From CBDDHT01 sp965227905 (GTDB lineage Bacteria > Pseudomonadota > Alphaproteobacteria > Rhizobiales > Methyloligellaceae): a stretch of DNA of 64,000 nt. The notes under the pieces were generated by a model. It was given only the letters and a program-made list of their open reading frames with translations. It was not told the origin of the DNA and searched no databases. Position numbers and translations under genes: made by a program. Below, one piece after another: positions 35,703 through 44,000 of this stretch. The DNA is taken from assembly GCA_965227905.1 (NCBI GenBank), contig OZ245780.1, positions 3,844,001-3,908,000 of the forward strand, given 5' to 3'. The stretch's first letter is position 1; each line of letters begins with the position of its first letter.

Positions 35703-36467
35703 TCAGGCACGATTAATTGAGACACCACCATCGACCACCAGCGCCGAGCCGGTCGTGAAACTCGCGGCATCCGATGCGAGATAAAGAACCGAGCGCGCGA
35801 TCTCCTCGGGCGTTGCCATTCGCTTCAACGCATGGAGACCTTCCACAAAGGCTCTTGTTTCAGGTGTACTGGCAAAACTCTGCCCCATCGGCGTATCCGT
35901 TCCGCCGGGCAGGATGGCATTGACGCGAATTCCGCTCACTCCGCCCTCTACGGCAAGCACCTGAGTCAAACCGATCAATCCAGCCTTACTTGCCGCATAT
36001 GCGGCCAAGCCGGGAACACCGACGGCATAGCCAACGAAGGTCGACGTGAAGATCAACGATCCTCCTCCCCGCTCTGCCATCGCCTGCATCTGATACTTCG
36101 CACCGAGAAAGGCACTCGTCAGATTTGTCTCCAGCACGTTGCGCCAGTCCGCAAGCGAAATGTCGGCGACCGGACCCATCTCTCCAAGCGTGCCGGCATT
36201 GTTGAAGGCGATGTCCAAGCCGCCGAACTCACCGGTTGCAAGCTCCACAAGAGCGGCGGCACAACCCTCGTCTTTGGCATCGCAGGCAAGCGCTGTGGCC
36301 GTTCCGCCTGCCACGACGATATCGCTGACAAGGCGATCCAATTCGTTTTGGCGGCGGGCCGAAACAACGACCTTGGCCCCCTCCCCGGCAAACAGTTGCG
36401 CTGTTGCCCGGCCAATGCCTGAGCTCGCACCTGTTACGATTGCGACCTTGCCATTCAATGCCTTCAT
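35703..36467 (-). CDS. SDR-family oxidoreductase
   Basis: A 254-residue classical short-chain dehydrogenase. The cofactor loop is VTGASSGIG (residues 11-19), followed by VVSARR, the NNAG motif (residues 88-91), catalytic Ser (about 141) and YxxxK (YAASKAG, about 156-160), then the terminal GSALVVDGG. Arg after the second strand suggests NADP(H) preference. AGAGG lies eight bases before ATG 36467. The substrate is unknown. It is divergent from the methyltransferase. Confidence 0.88.
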   Translation of the reverse strand: MKALNGKVAIVTGASSGIGRATAQLFAGEGAKVVVSARRQNELDRLVSDIVVAGGTATALACDAKDEGCAAALVELATGEFGGLDIAFNNAGTLGEMGPVADISLADWRNVLETNLTSAFLGAKYQMQAMAERGGGSLIFTSTFVGYAVGVPGLAAYAASKAGLIGLTQVLAVEGGVSGIRVNAILPGGTDTPMGQSFASTPETRAFVEGLHALKRMATPEEIARSVLYLASDAASFTTGSALVVDGGVSINRA

Positions 36468-36689
36468 GAATTTGTCCTCTCACACGCCGGTTTCGGCGCG
36501 CAGCGATACCAGAGCGCAGGAACATCAACCACCCGTTTCATGCGGATCGGTGCATCGGAAGGGATTGGAGATCGAAGAACATCAATGCATGCATTTCTGC
36601 ATATCAAAGCTACGAATTTCCACAGTTTAGGTTGGGATCAAAGTTCGGTATTGAGCCCTCGAAAAGCGCAATCCCGCGCCAGCGAGAAC

Positions 36690-37316
36690 ATGATGCAAGA
36701 GCCGAAAAAGTTCTGGGACAAGACCGCAAAGAAATACGCGAAGTCGCCCATCAAAAACATCGAAGCCTATAACCAGACGATGGAGCGCACCAAAGCGCAC
36801 CTCTCGAAAGATACATCGGTGCTTGAGGTGGGCTGTGGAACGGGCTCGACCGCTCTGCTACTGGCGGAAAGCGTAAAGCACATTACAGCCAGCGACATTT
36901 CGTCGGCGATGATCGAGATTGCTCAGGCCAAAGCGGTCGAGCAACAAGTCACGAATGCCACATTCGTCGAAGCCGGCCTGCCGGACGAAAGGTTGAATAC
37001 GGCAACCTACGACGTTGTCCTGGCGTTCAATCTGCTGCATCTGCTGGAGGACTTGCCGGCCGGTCTCCAGCAGATAAGATCGCTGCTCAAGCCCGGGGGC
37101 ATATTCATTTCCAAGTCTGTCTGTCTGTCAGAGAAAACCAGTCTATTGCGCGTGCTTGTCTACGTCATGAGACTGGTTGGCCTGGCACCGCCTGTCAGCT
37201 TCCTCACCTTTCGCCAACTCGAGACCGAGATCGCCGATGCAGGCTTCGATATCGTTGAGGCAGGCCTTTTTCCAGGCGGGGCCATGAGCCGGTTTGTGGT
37301 CGCAAAGAAAATCTAG
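36690..37316 (+). CDS. Class I SAM-dependent methyltransferase
   Basis: A 208-residue methyltransferase. The N-terminus KFWDKTAKKYAKSPI is typical of Methyltransf_11/25 proteins. Motif I is VLEVGCGTGSTALLLAE, then ITASDISSAMI, YDVVLAFNLLHLLEDL and LKPGGIFISK. The C-terminal part has a hydrophobic stretch near residues 150-170 (LLRVLVYVMRLVGLAPPV) that may contact a lipidic substrate. The frame opens upstream, but ATG 36690 starts at the conserved core. Confidence 0.85.
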   Translation: MMQEPKKFWDKTAKKYAKSPIKNIEAYNQTMERTKAHLSKDTSVLEVGCGTGSTALLLAESVKHITASDISSAMIEIAQAKAVEQQVTNATFVEAGLPDERLNTATYDVVLAFNLLHLLEDLPAGLQQIRSLLKPGGIFISKSVCLSEKTSLLRVLVYVMRLVGLAPPVSFLTFRQLETEIADAGFDIVEAGLFPGGAMSRFVVAKKI

Positions 37317-37412
37317 AGCCCTTTCCGACCATATAGGTTCAGTTGATGGAGCCGGCTCGCTGTCCACAAGTAGGCCTCAGTGGGTGTCGACGCTGTCGTC
37401 GCCGGGCGACAG

Positions 37413-37916
37413 TTAGCGCAACTTGATTTGCTCCGGCAAAATCATATTGGCACCTGCCGGCCTCAGACTTCCAAGCATCGAATGAGCCCGGCCACTTCCA
37501 ACGACAAATGCATCGCATCTTCCCGCCTGGAAGAATGTTGTGGCCTCATTGATCGCGTTTGTAGGAACCGCCTCAAACTGCATGTTGTTGCGCTTGAAGT
37601 ATCCGCTCACGGCCGTCTCTGCTTGCGACCCCGTCACAAGGCAAATGGCGGCGCCGTCCATCTCCAGGGCACTCTTTACGCCAAGGGCCTTCGGGATTAC
37701 GAGAGCCCATGACGCGGTCGATGATGGAACAGGAGCACTGCCGCGAACGCACTGGCCGCCGGAAAAAACAAAGCCTGAAGGACAACTCGGCGCGATTGTT
37801 TGAGGGCTGTCGCCGCTAGCACCGCCGCCTTGTGCATGCGCACCGGAGGCAAAAATTATGAGGGCTGGCAGAATGCTGAAAAAAAATCCCAGAACAGATT
37901 TTGTCAGTTGGTCCAT
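37413..37916 (-). CDS. Exported minimal half amino-acid-binding (AapJ-like) lobe protein
   Basis: A 167-residue protein with a signal peptide (cleavage near AHAQGG), one CPSGFVFSGGQCVRG motif, and directly a domain of about 95 residues reading WALVIPKALGVKSALEMDGAAIC...YFKRNNMQ...FQAGRCDAFVVG...ILPEQI. This is the member closest to AapJ lobe 2 (VKSALELSGA, YFxANN, AGRCDV, VLPE) and the shortest of the three paralogs in the window. It has no lobe 1 and no return strand. It stands alone; ABC transporter genes are absent nearby, so a transport role is unlikely. Confidence 0.78.
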   Translation of the reverse strand: MDQLTKSVLGFFFSILPALIIFASGAHAQGGGASGDSPQTIAPSCPSGFVFSGGQCVRGSAPVPSSTASWALVIPKALGVKSALEMDGAAICLVTGSQAETAVSGYFKRNNMQFEAVPTNAINEATTFFQAGRCDAFVVGSGRAHSMLGSLRPAGANMILPEQIKLR

Positions 37917-38027
37917 AACGGCAGTCTTTCAATTCTCTTAAGCACACATCACATCAGCAATGCGCGAATCTAGATGCGGGTTTGTGGGATGGTTCGAATT
38001 CGATGAGCAATTGGTTTGGAGTCTGAC

Positions 38028-38192
38028 ATGTTTGTCGCCCGATGTCAGACGGGATGGTTGTGTATCATGAACCGCCATATCTCAAGAGCCCGATTCCTGG
38101 AAATAGAGACTGAATACGGTCATGCAGGACCCATGATCGAGGAAGACAAATGGTTTGACGACCTGAGAGGCTTTCTGCGCGAACCTCCATAA
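38028..38192 (+). CDS. Small open frame (54 aa), possible remnant of a MetX-like hydrolase C-terminus
   Basis: ATG 38028 has GGAG six bases upstream and opens 54 codons ending at TAA 38190-38192. The C-terminal half (EIETEYGHAGPMIEED, then DDLRGFL) resembles the end of homoserine O-acetyltransferase-type alpha/beta hydrolases, where a His in xYGH is catalytic. The first 18 residues look unrelated. It may be a decayed gene end or a real small protein. It sits in a 359-bp gap that otherwise shows no feature. Confidence 0.35.
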   Translation: MFVARCQTGWLCIMNRHISRARFLEIETEYGHAGPMIEEDKWFDDLRGFLREPP

Positions 38193-38275
38193 CAACGGTG
38201 CGACGTCGATATCGCGGTTGCAATCACGCCGTGTTAGGTCTCCGACAATGGGAAAGCACGGGAAAGTACGAAGAC

Positions 38276-38680
38276 ATGAAGATCGATGGAAGTTGTCATT
38301 GCGGCGCGGTCACATATGAAGCTGAGGTCGATCCTGATAATGTCATAATCTGCCATTGCACCGACTGCCAACGATTTTCTGGTGGACCTTTCCGCCCCCT
38401 CGCGCCAACGAATAAGAACACCTTCAAGCTTCTCAGCGGTGAGTTGACGATCTACAGCAAGACCGGCGAGAACGGCGCTCTGCGCGCTCAGGCCTTCTGC
38501 CCGAATTGCGGGACACCAATTTATTCGTCGGCAATGGAGGACAATCCGCAAGTGCGCAACATCCGCTTGGGGAGCGTTCGACAACGGAATCAGCTATCGC
38601 CAAAGCGACAGATCTGGACACGCTCCAGACAAAGCTGGATCAATGAGTTAGCTGATCTGCCCCAGATGGAAAAGCAATAG
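38276..38680 (+). CDS. GFA-family (glutathione-dependent formaldehyde-activating-like) zinc protein
   Basis: A 134-residue zinc protein of the GFA/CENP-V fold. Zinc cysteines are in GSCHCGAV, CHCTDCQRFSG and FCPNCGTPIY. The C-terminal block VRQRNQLSPKRQIWTRSRQSW is strongly conserved in the family. Formally linked to formaldehyde-glutathione adduct formation, most members have unknown roles. ATG 38276 begins at the conserved MKIDGSCHCG; 26 codons of open frame upstream are ignored. It is convergent with the GST, 37 bp away. Confidence 0.88.
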   Translation: MKIDGSCHCGAVTYEAEVDPDNVIICHCTDCQRFSGGPFRPLAPTNKNTFKLLSGELTIYSKTGENGALRAQAFCPNCGTPIYSSAMEDNPQVRNIRLGSVRQRNQLSPKRQIWTRSRQSWINELADLPQMEKQ

Positions 38681-38717
38681 GCCATCCCGCCTTGTCTACT
38701 CTTTTCCGATCTCCACG

Positions 38718-39320
38718 CTATCGCGTGGGCCGGCTCGCGGAGGTCAATCCTAAAGCGCTTTCGCAATCCTCTATCCACCGTGCAATGCTCGGCCAGACAG
38801 CCATCACGAAACCGCCCTCGCCGGCAAGGCGCGTGTATGCGAGAAGAGAGATGTCGGCGACGGTTATCGTCGATCCCACAAGCCAGTCGAATTGCGACAG
38901 ATGTTTCTCCAGGCGATCGAGCGCTTGCTCGCCACGCTCCACGCGCCATGCCTCACGCGTCTCCTTGGGTTTGTTCAGATACACCATGTGGAAACGACAC
39001 ACAGCGATGTATGGCTCATGGCTGTACTGCTCCCAGAACAGCCATTCATCGACTTTGGCTTGGACGTACCCGTCATCCGGTAACAGCGACGAACCGCGTG
39101 CAAGATACCGAATGATCGCGTTCGATTGCGCCAATGTTCTCCCGTCTTCAAGAACCAGCGCCGGCACCTGACCCTGAGAATTGATTGAAAGAAAGGACGG
39201 CAATCGGGACTGACCCTCGAGAATATCGACCACAATCCACTCGTACGGCAATCGGAGATAGTCTGCGGTGTATTTCACCTTGAGACAGTTTCCCGATTTC
39301 AGATCGCCGTAGATTTTCAT
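38718..39320 (-). CDS. Glutathione S-transferase family protein
   Basis: A 200-residue two-domain GST. The thioredoxin-like N-domain has MKIYGDLKSGNCLKVK (active-site Ser/Cys near residues 9-12), QVPALVLEDG with the cis-Pro, and LAQSNAIIRYLA for the glutathione gamma-glutamyl site. The helical C-domain has WLVGSTITVADISLLAY. The start ATG 39320 is the conserved one. It is divergent from the FtrA-type regulator, with 93 bp between starts, suggesting control by that regulator (inference). Confidence 0.87.
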   Translation of the reverse strand: MKIYGDLKSGNCLKVKYTADYLRLPYEWIVVDILEGQSRLPSFLSINSQGQVPALVLEDGRTLAQSNAIIRYLARGSSLLPDDGYVQAKVDEWLFWEQYSHEPYIAVCRFHMVYLNKPKETREAWRVERGEQALDRLEKHLSQFDWLVGSTITVADISLLAYTRLAGEGGFVMAVWPSIARWIEDCESALGLTSASRPTR

Positions 39321-39413
39321 GTTGCTTTCCTTCGTCAGCATCAGCCTCAGAAGTTAGCCTGCATGAATCATTCAGCCAGTGGCATATATGACAATATACG
39401 TTAAAATCTTGCC

Positions 39414-40382
39414 ATGACTGCGAAACAGGAAGATCAACCGCACAAGGTCGCTGTTCTGACCTATGACGGCCTCTGCGCTTTTGAGTTCGGCGTCGCGATC
39501 GAGATTTTCGCTCTGCCACGACCGGAAATCGATGGCCCCTGGTATGCTTGCCGGGTCTGCTCCCTGGACAAGAGACCGCTAAGGGCGGACGGAGGCCTGT
39601 CGATCGCCGCCCCCTACGGCTCACGTGCGCTCGCATGGGCTGATACAATACTGATCCCGGGTTGGAGTGACGTAGACCAGCCTATCCCCAAGAGGCTTAC
39701 GAGAGCGCTCTCCAAGGCGCATGAGCGCGGTGCCCGTCTCGTCTCGATCTGCTCCGGTGTCTTCGTCCTTGCCGCGACCGGACTCCTAGACGGTAGAAGT
39801 GCAACCACCCATTGGCGCTATGCGGACCGGTTGCGAGACGCATATCCTTGCATTCAGGTGGAGCCGGATATGCTCTACGTCGATCACGGCAACATCCTGA
39901 CATCGGCCGGCAGCGCTGCAGGCATCGATCTCTGTTTGCATATCGTCAAGCGAGATTATGGAACGGCAGTGGCCAATACAGTAGCTAGGCGACTGGTGTT
40001 GCCGACCCATCGGGATGGCGGGCAGCGACAGTACATTCCGGCACCGGTCCCAGTCGGTCCTCGGCCGCTTGGACCGTTGCTGGATCAGTTTCGCGCTCAG
40101 TTGCATATCCCGCATACAGTTGCGTCAATGGCCGATCAAGCCGGCCAGAGTCAGCGCACGTTCATTCGCCGATTTCGCGAGTCGACGGGAACTTCTCCTC
40201 ATGCCTGGCTTACACACGAGCGCATTCATTTCGCGCGGGCCCTGCTGGAGACAACGAAGCTGAATAGCGATCAGATCGCCGAGCGCTGCGGTTTTGCAAC
40301 CGCGGAGACTTTTCGACATCACTTCCGGCGCCTCATCGGCGTGCCGCCCATGCGTTATCGTGCTTCGTTCCAGGCAAACTGA
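39414..40382 (+). CDS. ftrA: GlxA/FtrA-family AraC-type transcriptional regulator
   Basis: A 322-residue regulator with an N-terminal DJ-1/PfpI-like domain (residues 10-190). It has FEFGVAIEIFALPRP, the elbow Cys in VSICSGVFVLAATGLLDGR, and TTHWRY. A C-terminal AraC domain (about 220-318) has QRTFIRRFRESTGTSPH and IAERCGFATAETFRHHFRR. The whole-length pattern fits the FtrA subgroup of GlxA-type activators. Neighbouring GST and GFA genes are candidate targets. The symbol is given for the subgroup; the physiological ligand is unknown. Confidence 0.82.
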   Translation: MTAKQEDQPHKVAVLTYDGLCAFEFGVAIEIFALPRPEIDGPWYACRVCSLDKRPLRADGGLSIAAPYGSRALAWADTILIPGWSDVDQPIPKRLTRALSKAHERGARLVSICSGVFVLAATGLLDGRSATTHWRYADRLRDAYPCIQVEPDMLYVDHGNILTSAGSAAGIDLCLHIVKRDYGTAVANTVARRLVLPTHRDGGQRQYIPAPVPVGPRPLGPLLDQFRAQLHIPHTVASMADQAGQSQRTFIRRFRESTGTSPHAWLTHERIHFARALLETTKLNSDQIAERCGFATAETFRHHFRRLIGVPPMRYRASFQAN

Positions 40383-40400
40383 AGAGCAAGACGATCGGGC

Positions 40401-41024
40401 CTAAGGCGTTCCGTTCCGGCCGTGCTTCACGAAGGCCGGACGTGCGGACAAGCGTTCATAATATGCCTTCACAGCAGGAAATACCGGCTGTTCGAATGGC
40501 GTCATGAACCAACGGTTTACTGAGAGACCGATCGGAATGTCAGCCAACGAGAAGTCTTCGCCAGCGACATATTTGCCGGTCTGCTCTAATTGCCCGTTGA
40601 GTATGGCCACATGCCGAGTCCATGCCTTCAGCGATTGATCGAGACGTTCCAAGTCCGGTTCCGCCGTGTTCTTTCTGACAAGGACACCAAATGCATAGCG
40701 CCAGGAATTGTTGAATTCCGTTGCCTGCCAATCCATCCACATCTCAACCCGGGCCCGCGCACCTGCCCCGGCAGGAAGCAAATTCTCATAACCATATGCG
40801 CTCGCCAGATAACGAATAATCACGTTGGATTCCCAAAGCACCAATTCTGCGTCCTCGAGGACCGGAACCAGCGCGTTTGGATTGCGAGCGAGAAATTCCG
40901 GCGCATTGGTTGGCTTGTAGCCGTCGCCCCAGTCTTCCTGGGTGACGGCCAGATTCAGCTCATCGCATGTCCAGAGCACCTTTCGGACATTGATCGACGT
41001 TGCTTTTCCAAAAAGGCGCAGCAT
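40401..41024 (-). CDS. Glutathione S-transferase family protein
   Basis: A 207-residue GST distinct from the one at 38718-39320. The N-domain has MLRLFGKATSINVRKVLW (active Ser near residue 10), NALVPVLEDAELVLWESNVIIRYLA, and the C-domain GKYVAGEDFSLADIPIGLSVNRW. This fits the theta/beta-like bacterial group. ATG 41024 is the conserved start; 12 extra codons upstream are open. It begins 38 bp after the stop of the AsmA-like gene, so read-through transcription is possible. It is convergent with ftrA. Confidence 0.87.
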   Translation of the reverse strand: MLRLFGKATSINVRKVLWTCDELNLAVTQEDWGDGYKPTNAPEFLARNPNALVPVLEDAELVLWESNVIIRYLASAYGYENLLPAGAGARARVEMWMDWQATEFNNSWRYAFGVLVRKNTAEPDLERLDQSLKAWTRHVAILNGQLEQTGKYVAGEDFSLADIPIGLSVNRWFMTPFEQPVFPAVKAYYERLSARPAFVKHGRNGTP

Positions 41025-41062
41025 GAGATTCAAACTTGGATCGGCAGAGGAACGGCCCAAAA

Positions 41063-44000
41063 CTAGTTCGTCGGAAAGGCCGTCGACGATTCTTCTTTTT
41101 GCCGGCGGGCACGCGCGCGAGCACGCTCGCTTTGCGGCGCCTGTTGGCGCTGCTGGAATTGCTCGTTGCCGGGACCGCCTCGGAACTCGAAGATCTGTCG
41201 GAAGATGCCAGGCGCGACAATCGACACAGGATTGACGCGTACCAGCGGCCTTTCGGTCGTCCCCTGGATCGCGAAGGTGATACCGAGCAGTCCCTCGCCG
41301 CGACGCCCAACAAAAAGATTGCCGATAAGCGGGATCGATCCGAGCGCGGAGTTCAGACCGTACAGCGGCACATAGGTTCCGTGCAGATTGATCTCCTGAG
41401 AGGCAAAATCAACGCCGCCGCGCAATGTCGCGCCAAGGCGCGGTCCATTGATATAGGACCGGTGCACGATGAACCTCCCGCCACCAACCTCGAAGGGCAC
41501 GCGAAGCTGGTCGAAGTAAACCCGCGTCCGGCCATCCGGATTCTGGCGCTGTGGATCCCTCGCTCGGTCCGTCGCACTGAATCCCGGCACCGAATCGTCT
41601 TGCGACTTCGATATGACCTCGCTGACGACCTTGTCGCCCAGAATATTGAAGTTCCGGGCCCAGAGCGTTCCCGTCTTGGTTCCGGCACCCGTGCGGTCCA
41701 TGTCGATCCGGATCGAAGCCTGACCGCCCTCGATCCGCGGATAGAAGCCAACGAGCCGGAACGCGCCACCAGCATCCTCGCTCTCTGCCAGAACGACCCG
41801 CCCCTGCCCCTCTTCTTTTTGAAGTCGGACCGCGAGCGCCGCCGTGCCGTTGAGCTTGCCAGATGCCGTCAGCGCCTCCAGTGCGCCTTTGCGCTTCTTG
41901 AGATCGATTTTGACATCGCGGACAGTGGTATCGAAGAAACCGAGCATGGTTCCGATCCGCGCGGTCAATTCAAGGCCAGGGCCTTTCTCCGGCAATGCCG
42001 GCTGATCCTCCGCCAGCTGCCCGGCAGAAAACAGGCTTTCAAAGAACTGCCGTCCGTCATAGCGAGCCCCGGCGGCCTTCACCTTCCAGACATTATCTTC
42101 CGTCAACTGACCGTCGACGCTGACATGGGTGACGATATTGAAGGAGAGATCCGGAAAGCTGAAAGCCGTCGGCCGGTTGTCCGCTCCGAGCGCAATCCAC
42201 CCCTGGATCGCAATATCCTCACCCTTCACATTGAAGTTGTTCAGCCGCGGCAGGTCGTTCTCATCGTGACCGATGTCAAATTTCAGAACCGCTCTGTGTC
42301 CCGGCCTTTTGCGCCAACCCATATGGGCCAGAATGACGTCTGCATTTGCCAGATCGGCCTGAACGCTGATCTTCTTGCCACCTTCCGGACGATGCCCGAC
42401 TGATACAATCACCGGAACTGGCCCTCGAAGAATGTGCTTCATGTCCAGGCCAAGCTCGTCGCGGGACTTGTCGTCAAGCACGGCAGAGACGCGAATGTCG
42501 GGCTGCTGATGTTCAGGCGCGGCAAAGATCCGTTGCCAGGTCATCAATGCCGGCACGCCATTCACAAGAACATCGCCACGTGCATCCAAGGCTTTCTCGT
42601 TGAAGCTGAAATCGATCGTGCCCTTTTCCAGACTGACCTTTTCGACCACACCGTTGGCCGCAGCTTCCGTCAACTGCACCTCGCCATTCAGCGTCAGATG
42701 GTGAAACTCGAGATCCCTGAGCAGGGGCATGCCGATGGTGACGCGCCCTGTTGCCTTGCCGCTCACGTCGGACGGCTTGATACCGACCTCTTGGGCGTAG
42801 CGAAGCCGCGGCTGATCCATCAGTTCGAGCATGGATTCGGCACTGCCCACCGTATCGAAGGTAATCTTGCCCTGCTGCGGGTCGGGCCTCAGATCGTCAA
42901 TCGCGAACCGGCCGTTGGCGAAGGCAACCTGCCGGCCGGACGGCAAGACGACCCGTGCCGTCGGCGCGTCGAACTTGAAGGCGCGTCCCGTGATGCGCAG
43001 ACGTCCATGATCGGACAAGAGCGCCGGCATCCCGGGCAGATATTCGATCTTGAGTGCCTTCATCTCCATTTCGAGACGCATGGCATCATCGGGGATATCG
43101 CCCCCCTTCACGAGACCGGCAATCATCCCGGCGGGCATGTTGATATTGAGACTGCCGCCGGTGACCTGACCTTCCGGCACACGCTCGCCTACCCATTCAC
43201 GGGCACCGCTCGCCAGGAACTTGGGCCAGAATTGCTTGACGATCGCGATCGACATCGGACTCAGGCGTCCCGATAGTCTCACCGCCGGTGAGCCCTCGCC
43301 GTCTTTGACAGTGCCTGCGAGTTCGACAGACGCGCCACCAGCCTTGATGACGAAGCGGTCCAGTTTCATGTCGCCCGTTTCAGGCGTGACACTGCCAATG
43401 GCATGCCATTCGTCGACGCGCATGGGCGCCAATCCGAACTCTTCAACCGCCAGTACCGCATCGCGTGCCTGCAACCGAAAGCCCCAGGTCTTGGCACCGC
43501 CGACACTGGCAATCGGTTCGAACAGGCCTTCAATGGTCGCCTTGCTGGCGCCCCACTGAATGACAGAGGGAAGAAGCTCGACGCGTTCGCCTTCCGCCTG
43601 ATAGCGAATATGGAAATCGCCTTCGTCGATTAGCATGGGATGCTCGAGGTCCCAGGGCACCACGATGTGCCCAGCCGCGAGCTTGATCTTGGCTTCAGCG
43701 CCCTTGATCTTTCCATCGCTCGAGAGTTCGACGCTCGTCTCGCCCTCGATCGGCATATCGAGACTTTTCAATGCCTCGACATTCGGAAACTGCTCGGCAA
43801 GCCCATTGGGCACCAGATCCTGGACCAGGGCCGTGAATGTAAGGCTCTTCTGGCGCTCAGACTGCTCGGTCTTGAATTGGAGATTCCATGGGCCCGATTT
43901 TGCATCGATATTGGCCTCGCCCAAAAGCACGCTGCGTCCATCGCCATGCTCCAGATCGATCGAGAAATCCGGCACCTGCCAATAGCTCTGTTCGCCACCC

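Noticed and set aside
37981..38010. tRNA-like T-arm (GGTTCGAATT)
   Set aside because: The flanking bases do not form a T-stem and no anticodon or acceptor stem could be built around it.
41036..42403. 455-codon open frame on the plus strand
   Set aside because: It lies wholly antisense to the AsmA-like gene, overlaps the start of the GST gene, has no recognisable domain and the Arg/Leu-rich composition typical of antisense frames in GC-rich DNA.
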